Notes: generated by a model not told the origin, from the sequence alone. A DNA stretch of 64,000 nt from Woeseia oceani (GCF_001677435.1 NZ_CP016268.1:62001-126000), one strand, 5' to 3'. Positions 9,237 to 18,608 are shown, numbered from the stretch's first letter. A program made the numbers and translations.

Positions 9237-9425
9237 AAGCGGGATGTCGCGCTGCCGCAAGGCAATCATCGACTGCATCATCAGCCGGTATTCCACCGCT
9301 TCCTGAATTGCTTTTTTCTGCCAGGCTTGAAGCTGGCAGGAGCGGGTGTTCGGCGGCCACACGAACGTGCACAGCCGGAGCTGACGGGTTGCTGCCCGTA
9401 CACAGTCTTGCTGCGGTTGCTGACG

Positions 9426-10415
9426 CTATTCCGGCAGGCGTTCATCGCTGCGCGGGTGGCTCGAGAACCAGCTTGCTGGCCCGCTGTCGACCAGACTGCC
9501 TGCGCGCTCTTCGAGGCGTAGCAACAGTTCGCGCAGTACGTCAGGGTTCTTGCCTTCAGACTCCAGAAACGCAAAAGCGAAAGCGTCGGCCTCGCGTTCG
9601 AAATCCCGCGAGTACTTTGCCTGCATCAACACGGTGGGCACGGAAGCGGCCAGTGCCGAGATGCTCGTGAGGTCGCCGGTCAGACTGGCGATCAATAACG
9701 CCCCTGCCGAGTTTTGCAGCACGATCCGCAACAGGTGCCGATTGGCCTGATGGCCAACTTCGTGCGCGAGCACGGCCAGGAGTTCGTCATCGGATTCAGC
9801 GAGCTCGACCATTTCGTCCGTCATGACCACGATGCCACCCGGCAACGCAAAAGCATTGGCACCAATTTTGGGTGATTTGCGGAAGACCAGTGAATACACG
9901 CCGTAGCTGTCATCGAGTGCCGTGACCCGCGCGAACAAACTCTGCAGTTCGGCTTGCCGGGACGCCGTCAGCTCGCTGTCTTCGAACAGCAGGCGATCCA
10001 TGGCTCCCAGGCTATCCGCACTCATCCGGGCATCAACATTCTGCGGGACCGCAAACGCAACATGCCGGGCGGCAACGGGCAGACCGTAAGTCAATGCCAG
10101 GTAGCCGCCGACGACCGCCACCGCCAGTGCGGCCAACGCCCATCGCCATGAGCCCTCGAGACGCCGTACCCAGCCGGCTTCGGTGTGCTGCAATCGCGCC
10201 GTGAATTCCGGATCGTCAATCAGCAATCGTCCGCCATCCGGCAGGTCCAGCGCCCAGTCGCCCTGCCCGACGGGTGCTGAAATTGACACCTGAGCGAGTT
10301 CGAAGGTTGCAATATCGCCGTTACGTTCGATATTCAGCAGCACGCCGTCGGTGCTGGCCGTGACCGGGTGCTGCCGGGCATCTACACCGTCAAAGTACCG
10401 GGCCGGCGTGCGCAT
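9426..10415 (-). CDS. M48 family membrane-associated zinc metalloprotease
   Basis: About 329 residues. A soluble N-terminal region of ~85 residues is followed by one membrane segment (residues ~91-112, WALAALAVAVVGGYLALTYG) and a peptidase M48 domain with the zinc motif HEVGH (His218, Glu219, His222) and third ligand Glu275 in EREADAFA. M48 enzymes (HtpX/BepA/LoiP relatives) degrade misfolded membrane or envelope proteins. With the single helix, the catalytic domain is probably periplasmic. Start assigned to the ATG at 10415, which overlaps the stop of the upstream DUF898 gene as TGATG; an in-frame TTG lies one codon earlier. The strong coupling with the DUF898 membrane protein suggests they act together. 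Confidence 0.85.
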   Translation of the reverse strand: MRTPARYFDGVDARQHPVTASTDGVLLNIERNGDIATFELAQVSISAPVGQGDWALDLPDGGRLLIDDPEFTARLQHTEAGWVRRLEGSWRWALAALAVAVVGGYLALTYGLPVAARHVAFAVPQNVDARMSADSLGAMDRLLFEDSELTASRQAELQSLFARVTALDDSYGVYSLVFRKSPKIGANAFALPGGIVVMTDEMVELAESDDELLAVLAHEVGHQANRHLLRIVLQNSAGALLIASLTGDLTSISALAASVPTVLMQAKYSRDFEREADAFAFAFLESEGKNPDVLRELLLRLEERAGSLVDSGPASWFSSHPRSDERLPE

Positions 10416-11500
10416 CAAAAGGCGAGATCAATGCCGACGTCGAAGGCTTCACCGACCTCTTCGCCGATGGACGAACCGGCGGGCCGCTGATCCGCGAGGA
10501 ACTGGTTCCAGTCGCCGGTCATCAGCACCTGGGTTTGGTCAGCGCGGTATTTCGCAAGCCGAATGGTCGCCCACGGTATCAACAGGCCGATCGTACAAAT
10601 AATCGCCACGATGTTGGTCACGTACAGCCAGAACATCGTGCGCACGGACATCGTGGAGACAAAGCTGTGCCCGCTCAGTGTGGTGTTGTTCCAGACGTAA
10701 TTGCGGAGTCGGACCAGGCCGTAAACGCCGACTGCGGTATAGATCAGGAATATCGGCCCGCTGACGACCAGTTGCGCCAGAACTCCGGGCGTGCCTTCCG
10801 GGGTGCCGTCGCCAAAGAGATCCGGCATCAATGGTGACAATGGAATCAGCACAAACATGAAGACGATGAAGCCAAGTATGAGGAGGCCTAACGCGGTATA
10901 GAAAATACCGAAGAACTTGCCGCTGGTGCCGTTGAACAGGAAGTGAGTCTGGCCGAAGGCGCTGTTATCGATGCCGAACTTGTGTCGCATGTACGCCGCT
11001 TGCGGTGCGCCGAGACCGAGTGTGATAACGGCCAGCAGCGCGCCGAGGTAATAGGCCGAAAACGCCCCTTTGTAATTTTTTTCAAAGCCAAAGCGAATCT
11101 GCCGGTACGAGGTGTTGCGCATCTGAAAGATTCGGGAGCGGACCACGAGGACCGGTACGAGCAACATGATCACGAGCACGACGGCCAGGCCGGCTGCTGG
11201 CGCGTAGTAAGAGGCCGTCCAGTAGATGGCCAGCACTGCGACGGCAATGAGGCGGCCGATCAGTATGGCAACGGGTTTCGCGTGATACTCGAAGCGGGCG
11301 CCGTCGAGTTCGGTGTTGTTGTAGAGGTAGCGCAGCTTGCGCACTTTTGCCCAGGCCGAATAGATGCCAAGAGTAACAATGGTCAGTGCGATATTGACTA
11401 TCCAGATACGAAAGTACTCGCCGCTGGTGCCGTGAAAGTGAACTTGTGCCGTGGCTGCCGGCGTGGATCGAACTTCGGTATGCTCCGCGTGCTCGGTCAT
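10415..11500 (-). CDS. YjgN/DUF898 family multi-pass membrane protein
   Basis: About 361 residues in two related halves, each beginning with a conserved pattern: FHGTSGEYFRIWIVNIALTI near the start and FNGTSGKFFGIFYTALGLLI in the middle, and each with WAKVRK/W-type and YLYNNTELDG-like or YVWNNTTLSG-like motifs. Eight or so hydrophobic helices indicate an inner-membrane protein. DUF898 proteins have no firmly established function. Start taken at 11500 because a GGGGG Shine-Dalgarno lies just upstream; a further in-frame ATG occurs at 11512. The stop overlaps the M48 protease start, a pairing that makes the protein a candidate partner or substrate presenter for the protease. Internal duplication is visible. 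Confidence 0.8.
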   Translation of the reverse strand: MTEHAEHTEVRSTPAATAQVHFHGTSGEYFRIWIVNIALTIVTLGIYSAWAKVRKLRYLYNNTELDGARFEYHAKPVAILIGRLIAVAVLAIYWTASYYAPAAGLAVVLVIMLLVPVLVVRSRIFQMRNTSYRQIRFGFEKNYKGAFSAYYLGALLAVITLGLGAPQAAYMRHKFGIDNSAFGQTHFLFNGTSGKFFGIFYTALGLLILGFIVFMFVLIPLSPLMPDLFGDGTPEGTPGVLAQLVVSGPIFLIYTAVGVYGLVRLRNYVWNNTTLSGHSFVSTMSVRTMFWLYVTNIVAIICTIGLLIPWATIRLAKYRADQTQVLMTGDWNQFLADQRPAGSSIGEEVGEAFDVGIDLAF

Positions 11501-11752
11501 CAGACCCCCCATTTCTTTGAGTTAGAATTTGGTGCGGTATCGACGGACCCGCAACATGCTAGTCCCCGATGCCTGTCCTAACAAGCAAGAACAAGGGATA
11601 TGCTGCTCTCCCGCCAGGGCGACAGGACGTCCGGTATGTTCCTTCGGTAACGGTAAAGAGACAAATCGGGCGGGACAGACTGTGCAACGGGACAAACCGG
11701 GGCACGGCATGCAAACTGGTCGCCATCTCAAGAACGAAACAAGGGGAATTGA

Positions 11753-13645
11753 ATGTCCATGCGTAGTTGTCAATGGCTCGCGGCAGTAACGCGTTCGCTG
11801 CAACTGGCCTGTGTATTGCTGTTGCAGGTGTCTGTTTGGGCGGCGGATGCCGAGCTCGCTGATCTTGAGCGCATCTCGACCGCGGACACGATGTACATGA
11901 TGCCGATGCGCGACGGCGTGCGCCTGGCAACCGATATCTACCGGCCGAAAGATGCCGATGGCAAGGTGCCGGTCATATTCATTAAAACGCCGTACGATTT
12001 TAACGAGATCCGCGGTGCCAGCTTGCAGTGGGCCTATCAGGCGGTCTCGCGTGGCTACGCGGTGGCCATTCAGAATGAGCGCGGCCGCTACTACTCGGAA
12101 GGCGAGTGGGAGTTGCTGGGTGATCCGCGCACCGATGGCTATGACGCGCTGACCTGGCTGGAGAAACAGCCGTGGTCCAATGGCAACGTCGGCACCGTAG
12201 GCTGTTCTTCGTCAGCGGAATGGCAGCTCGCGCTTGCCGCCCAGGATCACCCGGCCCACAAGGCCATGATTCCGATGGCCTCCGGTGCGGGCATCGGCCG
12301 TGTTGGCGAGTTTCAGGAACAAGGCAACTGGTACAAGGGCGGCGTACACCAGACCTTGTTCAGCGTCTGGCTCTATGGCGTGCAGCAGACGACCTACCCA
12401 CGCTTCCCGGCGGGCCTGTCACAGGAGCAGTTGCAGCGTTTGCGCACGATGTACGACCTGGCGCCCGACATGCCCGAGGTCAACTGGAAGAAACAACTGG
12501 CCAAGTTGCCGGCGATCGACTGGCTGGACGATGCCGGCGGCAATACCGGTCCGTTTCGTGAACTGATGGCCCGTACCCCGGCGGACAAAGCGTGGTTCGA
12601 GGGTGGCCTTTATCACGACAACGAAGACTTTGGGGTGCCCGCATTCTGGTGGAACAGCTGGTTTGATGTCAGCCAGGGCCCCAACCTTGCGCTCTACAAT
12701 CACGTTCGTTCGAACGCCAGCGACAAAGCGGTACGCGACGGCCAGTACCTGCTCGTCGCGCCAACGCTGCACTGCGGTTTTTATCGAATTCCCGAGCACG
12801 AGGACCTGGTCGCGGGTGAGCTGAATGTCGGTAACGCAAGCTTCCCGGTCTATGAGCAGATGTTCACGTTCTTCGACCATTACCTGAAGGGCAATGACGG
12901 CCGCGAGCTGAGCCGCCTGCCGCGTGTCCAGTTCTACACGATGGGCAGGAACGAATGGGAGTCGTCAGAAACCTGGCCACCGCGCGCAGTGCAAACACAA
13001 ACCTTCTACCTTGCCAGCGATGGTGCGGCGAACAGCCTGTTCGGTGACGGCCGACTTGACCGCCAGCCGGCCGCTGGCGCGGCCATGGACCGCTACACCT
13101 ACGACCCGATGAACCCCGTGCCCGCGCTGGGCGGTGGTGTTTGTTGTAATCGCGGTGCGGCCGACGGCGGCAGTTTCGACCAACGCGGTATTGAGGCGCG
13201 TGCCGACGTGCTGGTGTATTCCTCTGAACCACTGAGCGCCGATCTGCAAGTGACCGGGCACATCCGGTCGACGCTGTACGTGTCATCGAGTGCCCGTGAT
13301 ACCGACTTCACGGTGAAACTGGTGGATGTGCACCCGGATGGCACGGCTTACAACGTTGACGACACGATTTTCCGCGCACGTTATCGCGAGGGTTTTGACA
13401 AGCCGAAACTGATGGAGAATGGCGAGGTTTACGAGCTGATACTGAGCCCGATGTCGACGAGTTACCAGTTCAAGAAAGGCCATCGGGTTCGTGTCGAAGT
13501 CGCATCCAGCAAGTTTCCGCAGTACATGCGCAATCTGAACACCGGCGGAAACAATTACGATGAAACGGAAGGTGTTGAAGCACTGAATACTGTTTGGCAC
13601 AGCGCCGGGTACCCATCACGAATCGAGCTGCCGGTCCTGCCGTAG
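11753..13645 (+). CDS. Secreted CocE/NonD family hydrolase (X-Pro dipeptidyl-peptidase S15-like)
   Basis: 630 residues with a signal peptide ending near VSVWA. The alpha/beta-hydrolase S15 domain begins at MMPMRDGVRLATDIYRP, with the expected NERGRYYSEGEW segment and the nucleophile elbow GTVGCSSSAEW (Ser152 probable nucleophile; the family's usual elbow has Tyr in the next position, here Ser). Downstream come YDNE-type cap elements and a C-terminal galactose-binding-like jelly-roll (about residues 420-630, including VTGHIRSTLYVSSSARDTDF) found in cocaine esterase and X-prolyl dipeptidyl peptidases. Members cleave ester or amide bonds such as acylated beta-lactams, cocaine or X-Pro peptides. 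AAGGGGA lies 5 nt before the ATG. Specificity is open. Confidence 0.88.
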   Translation: MSMRSCQWLAAVTRSLQLACVLLLQVSVWAADAELADLERISTADTMYMMPMRDGVRLATDIYRPKDADGKVPVIFIKTPYDFNEIRGASLQWAYQAVSRGYAVAIQNERGRYYSEGEWELLGDPRTDGYDALTWLEKQPWSNGNVGTVGCSSSAEWQLALAAQDHPAHKAMIPMASGAGIGRVGEFQEQGNWYKGGVHQTLFSVWLYGVQQTTYPRFPAGLSQEQLQRLRTMYDLAPDMPEVNWKKQLAKLPAIDWLDDAGGNTGPFRELMARTPADKAWFEGGLYHDNEDFGVPAFWWNSWFDVSQGPNLALYNHVRSNASDKAVRDGQYLLVAPTLHCGFYRIPEHEDLVAGELNVGNASFPVYEQMFTFFDHYLKGNDGRELSRLPRVQFYTMGRNEWESSETWPPRAVQTQTFYLASDGAANSLFGDGRLDRQPAAGAAMDRYTYDPMNPVPALGGGVCCNRGAADGGSFDQRGIEARADVLVYSSEPLSADLQVTGHIRSTLYVSSSARDTDFTVKLVDVHPDGTAYNVDDTIFRARYREGFDKPKLMENGEVYELILSPMSTSYQFKKGHRVRVEVASSKFPQYMRNLNTGGNNYDETEGVEALNTVWHSAGYPSRIELPVLP

Positions 13646-13663
13646 CCCGTATTTCCTGCAGGC

Positions 13664-13702
13664 AAAAAAAAGGAGCCAGTCCCGGGTGGGCTGGCTCCTT
13701 TT
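13664..13702. terminator. Bidirectional intrinsic terminator
   Basis: An 11-bp stem (GGAGCCAGTCC at 13672-13682 against GGGCTGGCTCC at 13688-13698, one G-T pair) with a 5-nt loop is flanked by an A-run on the left and TTTT on the right. It lies between two convergent genes and can end transcription from both sides. Confidence 0.9.
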
Positions 13703-13714
13703 CTGTTGGACGTC

Positions 13715-16372
13715 CTACCGTTCAGGCGGCGGGTTGAATGCCTTGGAGAAAAACAGCGCATTCATCAGCAGCTTGTCAGTACCAAACCACGTGGCCCGGA
13801 ACGTCGGATTGTCCGCAAACAGGATGACGCTGCCGGCGCCTTTCCGTTCTGCGATCAAGGCGGCAGTGCCTTCCAGCTGTTGCAGGTTCGTTTCCGACGC
13901 ATAACCGGACAACAATGGCGGCGTTGCATAGGTTATGACGCTGGCGTACGGGTTGGTCGGTCGCGTCAGTACGCTGGTCGTGTTCTTGTGCAACGCGATA
14001 TTGCGCCGCTGATAACCGAAGCCCAGCGGATGTGCATTGTCGAGGTCACCGGCAAAGATCGCGCCACCGATAACGTCCAGCGCATCGCGCTTTTCCTTTT
14101 CGGCATAGCTGAAACGTTCAGGTACCTGCAGCGGGTCTTCCACGGGGGGGTGGCCGGATTCCGACAGGGCCAGCCGCAGCCCGGCGGCATCTTCCGCCAG
14201 CGGGTCTATCCAGTCGAGAACGTTGCTACGAACCCAGTCAGCACCCTGGCGTACGCCGATGATCGTACCGCCCTCGTTCACCCATTGACGGATTCGACCG
14301 GCGTATTCGGGCGCGTAGTTATCGTAGTTACCACCGACAAATACCAGGTGCGTGTACTGATTGAGCGGTACACCGCCCAGCCGGTCGCGGTCACGAATCG
14401 TCACCTTCATGTCCATGCGCTGGTCCAGCAAGTGCCAGATCTCGCCGGCGTTGTACCAGTCGAGGTCACGACCAGCGACCAGCAGAATCTCGGGCTTTTT
14501 AAGCGCTTTGAAAAACTGACCGCCGACGTCCGAGCCGCGGGTACCGATCGCGCTGCGACCGGAACTGAGCGCGTGCACGGTTACGCTGTCTTCCCGCGCG
14601 ATCGTTCGCATCAGTTCGTCGATCCTATCGCGGGCCTGTTCCTGGCGATCAAAGGCAACCACCACGCTGCCACGATCCAGGTTCACGCTGCCGCGCGTCG
14701 TTTGGACGACAAACGGATCTATCGCGACCCGCGCGAGCAAGTCCTCCGAGAGCACCCGGTTGAGCGCGCGCGGCGCGTAGTAACCGTTCCATTCGAAGGC
14801 GTAGGCATAAGCGGCTTTGTCCGGCGCACTGGCAACCGGCATCTCCAGTGCCGCCGGTTCGCCAAGCTGGCTGGAGTTAAGCCGGCGACCCGACAGGCTT
14901 GCGTAGTCGAGGCCGTAAGCGAGCGGCACGGTCCAGGTCGAGACGTCATAGAACGTGGTGTCCTCGAACTCGGTCATGGTTTCAAAGATGCTGCGGATGA
15001 GCTGATGCTGCGGCTGATCGAGCGACACGATCATGGCCTCATTGGCGCGGTAGGTAATGCCGCCTTCGGTCACGTCCTGTGCCAGCGTGCGTACCTCTAT
15101 GCGATGGAAATTGAGCAAGTCCACAAAGTGATAGAGGCGGGCGTCGTCGCCGGGCGCGGCGAACACGTACGCTTTCACGCTGTGATTGCTCGCGCGTTCG
15201 GCTGCCGAGTCGTAGAAGCTCTTCTGGAACTGGAGCAACGCATCACGTTGTTGCAGTGCGCCTTCCGCATTCGCAATGCTGGTGCGGAAATGCTTCAGAA
15301 TATTTTCGCGATAGGTGCGCAAACCGTTGCTGGTATTGCGTGCGACGCCGCGTGCTGCGCTCGCTTCGTGCAGGATGCCGATGCCGCCGTTCACCAGCGG
15401 GAAGCCGGCGCCTTTGCCGAGAAAAAAGTGATCGTAACGGTCGCCGTGAAAATACAGACGACCTTGCGAGTCCAGGAATTGCTCGGCCGGCGCCACGACG
15501 TCGGCGACGAGCTGCATGCTCTCGTCAGGGATCAGCGGGTGGGTGCGGGTCGGTATGCCGGGTGCAAAGTAGTAGGTCTGCTCACTGCCCATTTCGTGGT
15601 AATCAACCGAGACATTTGGCCGCCACTCATGCCACTTGCGCATCCACGCACGTGACTCAGGCTGAGTGACTGACAACCATTGCCGGTTGAGATCGAAACC
15701 GTAGTGGTTGGTGCGGGCGAGGCGGCCGTCGTAATCCTGTTCCATGTTGTTCGGGTCGGGATTGACGACGCGGCTGCCATACGTGTCCAGCCACGCAACG
15801 CGGTTCGCATGGCCGTCCGGGTTGAACACGGCGGTCACCAGGATCACGCTGCCGGAAAGGAGCTGATCGACCCTGGCGCCCTGTGCGGCGGCCAGGTAGT
15901 AGACCGTTGGTAACGATGCATCCATGCCACTGGCCTCGGCGCCGTGTACGCCGTAGTTGAGCCAGGTAATGACCGGCATGTCAGCCGTCACGGACTGCCG
16001 GAGCGCGGGTTCCGTCAACGCGATATGTTGCGTGCGTATGTCATCAATGCGCGCCTGATTCTCGGGAGATGTGGCAACGACAAAAAGGATTGGACGACGT
16101 TCGTGGCTGTAGCCGATGACTTCAACGCTAAGGCGGTCAGACAGGCCGGCTACCTTGTTGATGTATTCGACCAATTCGTGATGCCGGACAGGCGCTGCAC
16201 CGAGCGGACGGCCAAGGAATTGTGCGGGCGTCGGGATGCGCGTGTCGTATTGCACATCAGCCGGAAACATTTCGGCATCCGGGTCAAACGCCGCTTCCTG
16301 CGCGCTTGTCGTAGCCGCGAATAACATCCAGGCGAGCGCAAAAACTGTTCCGATTATTTTTCTGGGTCTCAC
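13715..16372 (-). CDS. Secreted M14 family zinc carboxypeptidase, large form
   Basis: 885 residues. Start set at a GTG (16372) because GGAGA lies 6 nt upstream and the protein then opens with a proper signal peptide ending in ATTSAQ; the open frame upstream is not needed. The M14 zinc site is seen as His143/Glu146 in NYGVHGAEASG and His259 in VDYHEMGSEQ, with substrate-binding Asn-Arg in FDLNRQW (229-230). A C-terminal half of some 500 residues includes a segment with VFVGGNYDNYAPEYAGRI and GGTIIGVRQGAD that resembles a glutamine-amidotransferase-like fold. M14 peptidases trim C-terminal residues from peptides. This large secreted subtype is common in marine Gammaproteobacteria and likely helps degrade external protein. 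Ends at the shared terminator. Confidence 0.88.
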   Translation of the reverse strand: MRPRKIIGTVFALAWMLFAATTSAQEAAFDPDAEMFPADVQYDTRIPTPAQFLGRPLGAAPVRHHELVEYINKVAGLSDRLSVEVIGYSHERRPILFVVATSPENQARIDDIRTQHIALTEPALRQSVTADMPVITWLNYGVHGAEASGMDASLPTVYYLAAAQGARVDQLLSGSVILVTAVFNPDGHANRVAWLDTYGSRVVNPDPNNMEQDYDGRLARTNHYGFDLNRQWLSVTQPESRAWMRKWHEWRPNVSVDYHEMGSEQTYYFAPGIPTRTHPLIPDESMQLVADVVAPAEQFLDSQGRLYFHGDRYDHFFLGKGAGFPLVNGGIGILHEASAARGVARNTSNGLRTYRENILKHFRTSIANAEGALQQRDALLQFQKSFYDSAAERASNHSVKAYVFAAPGDDARLYHFVDLLNFHRIEVRTLAQDVTEGGITYRANEAMIVSLDQPQHQLIRSIFETMTEFEDTTFYDVSTWTVPLAYGLDYASLSGRRLNSSQLGEPAALEMPVASAPDKAAYAYAFEWNGYYAPRALNRVLSEDLLARVAIDPFVVQTTRGSVNLDRGSVVVAFDRQEQARDRIDELMRTIAREDSVTVHALSSGRSAIGTRGSDVGGQFFKALKKPEILLVAGRDLDWYNAGEIWHLLDQRMDMKVTIRDRDRLGGVPLNQYTHLVFVGGNYDNYAPEYAGRIRQWVNEGGTIIGVRQGADWVRSNVLDWIDPLAEDAAGLRLALSESGHPPVEDPLQVPERFSYAEKEKRDALDVIGGAIFAGDLDNAHPLGFGYQRRNIALHKNTTSVLTRPTNPYASVITYATPPLLSGYASETNLQQLEGTAALIAERKGAGSVILFADNPTFRATWFGTDKLLMNALFFSKAFNPPPER

Positions 16373-16431
16373 AAATGATCTCCGGTCGGTGAGGGTCGAA
16401 TCGCAGCGGCCAACCTTACCGTGCATTCGTC

Positions 16432-16465
16432 TTATGGAACAATGCAGAAGGTTTATGGAGCAATG
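16432..16465 (-). promoter_or_regulatory. Imperfect 13-bp direct repeat upstream of the M14 peptidase gene
   Basis: TTATGGAACAATG (16432-16444) recurs as TTATGGAGCAATG (16453-16465), 12 of 13 identical, with starts 21 bp apart, that is two helical turns. It sits 60-93 bp upstream of the peptidase start. It could be a pair of binding sites for a regulator; no family is recognised. Confidence 0.3.
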
Positions 16466-16493
16466 TGAAAAACGGCAACTGGATTGCAGTAGC

Positions 16494-17018
16494 CTACGGC
16501 TGCCGGACGTTGCGCGCGTAATTCCACGAGCCGACGATGCGGGTGGCAGGTTGGTGACGCGGCAACGCCGCTTGCCGGTATTGTTCGAAACCGTTGAGAT
16601 TGAGGTCGGCAGGAATCTGCCAGGCTTCGCGTGCGAAATAGTTGGCGACGTACTCGGCCAGCCAGCCATCGTTACGCACATTGGTCAGAGTGTCGAGATA
16701 CTCGTCGGCAGCAAAGGCGCCTTGTTCCTGCCAGGTGTCCAGAAGATGCCCACGTGCGGTCAGCTCGCAATCGAAAGAACTCGCGCGGGCCGGATTGGCG
16801 CCGCCGATGGCGAGCTTGCAGGCGCTCAGGGTCAGGCTGTAGCTAACCCAGCTTTGCAGTACCGGGTCGTCATTCGTTAACGCCTGTTCAGCAAGGTAAA
16901 AGGTGTCGCCATCCGTCACCCCGTCGCGGAGGTAGATTTCGCCATTGCAGCCGGAGACCAACGGCAGCAGAACGGCGCAGCAGATCCCGTAGCTGTAGCG
17001 GTGCGGCGAACGGTGCAT
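16494..17018 (-). CDS. Small lipoprotein of unknown function
   Basis: 174 residues. The N-terminus has a basic start, a hydrophobic stretch and lipobox PLVSGC, so Cys24 is the probable lipid attachment site. The rest is soluble and mainly helical in appearance, with a conserved-looking DGDTFYLAEQAL motif at about residues 37-48 and two further Cys residues (around 66 and 81). No family is recognised. The start at 17018 has GGAAA 6 nt upstream; although the frame remains open far upstream into the antisense of glmU, that extension has no coding character. It is divergent from glmU and is transcribed toward the M14 peptidase gene, 121 bp away. Confidence 0.6.
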   Translation of the reverse strand: MHRSPHRYSYGICCAVLLPLVSGCNGEIYLRDGVTDGDTFYLAEQALTNDDPVLQSWVSYSLTLSACKLAIGGANPARASSFDCELTARGHLLDTWQEQGAFAADEYLDTLTNVRNDGWLAEYVANYFAREAWQIPADLNLNGFEQYRQAALPRHQPATRIVGSWNYARNVRQP

Positions 17019-17150
17019 AAGTGATTTCCGGTCAACTGCCGATGGCGCGCCGACAGCGAGAGGCCCGTAGCGAAAGTAACGCGCGCCGATGTCACAAATC
17101 AATTGCCCGGGTGCGGTATTATCCGCCCGGCATCTTTGGGAGGAAACCGT

Positions 17151-18512
17151 TTGACCATCAGCATCCTGATATTGGCCGCCGGACAGGGCACCCGCATGCG
17201 CTCGTCCCGGCCCAAAGTTCTGCAGCCGCTCGCAGGCCGGCCCCTGCTGCGACATGTCGTGGACTGTGCCCGGCAGATCGACGCCGCTGACATTTGCGTG
17301 GTTTACGGTCACGGTGGTGATCAGGTACAGGCGGCGTTTGCCGCTGACGGCTTGCGCTGGGCGCTGCAAGCCGAGCAGCTTGGCACCGGCCACGCCGTTA
17401 TGCAGGCCATGCCGGAAACTGCCGACGACAACCGCGTGCTGGTGCTGTTTGGTGATGTGCCCCTGCTGCGGCCGCAGACCCTCGAGCGACTGCTGAATGA
17501 ATGTGGCGCCGACGATCTTGGCGTGCTGACCGTGGACGTGTCGAACCCGCATGGCTACGGCCGCATCGTTCGCGAGAATGGCCGGGTTGTGCGTAACGTC
17601 GAAGAAAAAGACGCGAATGACAGCGAACGTCTGATTAAAGAGGTTAACTCCGGCGTCATGTGCGCACCGGCAAGAAAGTTCAAAGCCTGGCTGGAGCGTC
17701 TCGGTAACGACAACAGCCAGGGCGAGTACTACCTCACCGACGTGATCGCCATGGCGGTGGCGGACGGCACCGAAGTACACGGCATCAAGGCGGACAGCGT
17801 CGAAGAACTCATGGGCATCAACGACCGCCGGCAACTGGCCGAGGCCGAACGGGCACTGCAGCGCCGGCTGGTTGGCGAGCTGATGGCTGCCGGGGTTGGC
17901 TTCGCCGACCCCTCAAGGGTGGATATCCGTGGCACGTTGCGCTGCGGACAGGATGTTTTCATCGACGTTAATGCCGTTTTCGAGGGAGATGTCGTCGTCG
18001 GCGACAATGTTGTGATCGAGACGGGCAATCTCATTCGCGACAGCCGGCTCGGCGCTGGCACGGTGGTGCACGCGAACTGCCATATCGAGCAAAGCGAGGT
18101 GGGCGATGAGTGTGAAATCGGCCCGTACGCCCGACTGCGCCCCGGCACGAAGCTGGCTGAGCAGGTGAAGATCGGCAACTTCGTCGAGGTGAAGAAAAGC
18201 AATATCGCCCACGCCAGCAAGGTGAATCACCTGAGTTACATCGGTGACGCGGAAATCGGCAGCGGCGTTAACGTGGGCGCCGGTACCATCACCTGCAATT
18301 ATGACGGCGCGAACAAGCACCGGACGACAATTGGCGACGGGGCGTTCATCGGTTCCGGCGTAAATCTCGTGGCGCCGGTGGAGGTGGGCAGTGGCGCTAC
18401 GATCGGTGCGGGGTCCACCGTATCGAAGCCGGTTCCGGCCGATCAGCTGACGGTCGCGCGCGCCCGCCAGATGACCGTCCCGGGCTGGAAGAAGCCACAA
18501 AAGACCAGCTGA
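17151..18512 (+). CDS. glmU: Bifunctional GlmU: GlcN-1-P acetyltransferase and GlcNAc-1-P uridyltransferase
   Basis: 453 residues, matching the usual ~456. The N-terminal pyrophosphorylase domain carries the nucleotide loop ILAAGQGTRMRSSRPKVL and LFGDVPLL; the C-terminal half is a left-handed beta-helix of hexapeptide repeats with the acetyltransferase motifs KIGNFVEVKKS, VNHLSYIGDAEIG and NVGAGTITCNYDG. It makes UDP-GlcNAc, the precursor for peptidoglycan and lipopolysaccharide, in the cytoplasm. The start is a TTG at 17151: GGAGG sits 8 nt upstream and the protein then begins exactly at the family start, whereas the nearest in-frame ATG-type option would add 16 non-homologous residues. A TATTAT box at 17117-17122 may be its -10. 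glmS follows 144 nt downstream. Confidence 0.97.
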   Translation: MTISILILAAGQGTRMRSSRPKVLQPLAGRPLLRHVVDCARQIDAADICVVYGHGGDQVQAAFAADGLRWALQAEQLGTGHAVMQAMPETADDNRVLVLFGDVPLLRPQTLERLLNECGADDLGVLTVDVSNPHGYGRIVRENGRVVRNVEEKDANDSERLIKEVNSGVMCAPARKFKAWLERLGNDNSQGEYYLTDVIAMAVADGTEVHGIKADSVEELMGINDRRQLAEAERALQRRLVGELMAAGVGFADPSRVDIRGTLRCGQDVFIDVNAVFEGDVVVGDNVVIETGNLIRDSRLGAGTVVHANCHIEQSEVGDECEIGPYARLRPGTKLAEQVKIGNFVEVKKSNIAHASKVNHLSYIGDAEIGSGVNVGAGTITCNYDGANKHRTTIGDGAFIGSGVNLVAPVEVGSGATIGAGSTVSKPVPADQLTVARARQMTVPGWKKPQKTS

Positions 18513-18582
18513 AACTGCAATACAATCAGTAATCTGGGGCTTATACTCCGGCTCCGGTAATGCGAACTGCTGCACGCCCTGC

Positions 18583-18608
18583 GGCGAATTTTCCTGCAAC
18601 AATTCGCC
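18583..18608 (+). promoter_or_regulatory. Leader hairpin upstream of glmS
   Basis: GGCGAATT (18583-18590) and AATTCGCC (18601-18608) are perfect reverse complements with a 10-nt loop, 49 nt before the glmS start. A possible -10 box TATACT is present at 18542-18547, which would put the hairpin in the 5' untranslated leader. It could govern glmS translation or mRNA stability. Not the Gram-positive glmS ribozyme. Confidence 0.35.

Noticed and set aside
13706-15655. Long plus-strand open frame (649 residues) opposite the M14 peptidase
   Set aside because: Lies wholly antisense to a gene with clear zinc-peptidase motifs; the translation has no domain or signal.
16494-17834. 446-residue open frame covering the lipoprotein and the antisense of glmU
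   Set aside because: Only the last 174 residues have a start with Shine-Dalgarno and a lipoprotein signal; the upstream part is the complement of glmU coding sequence.
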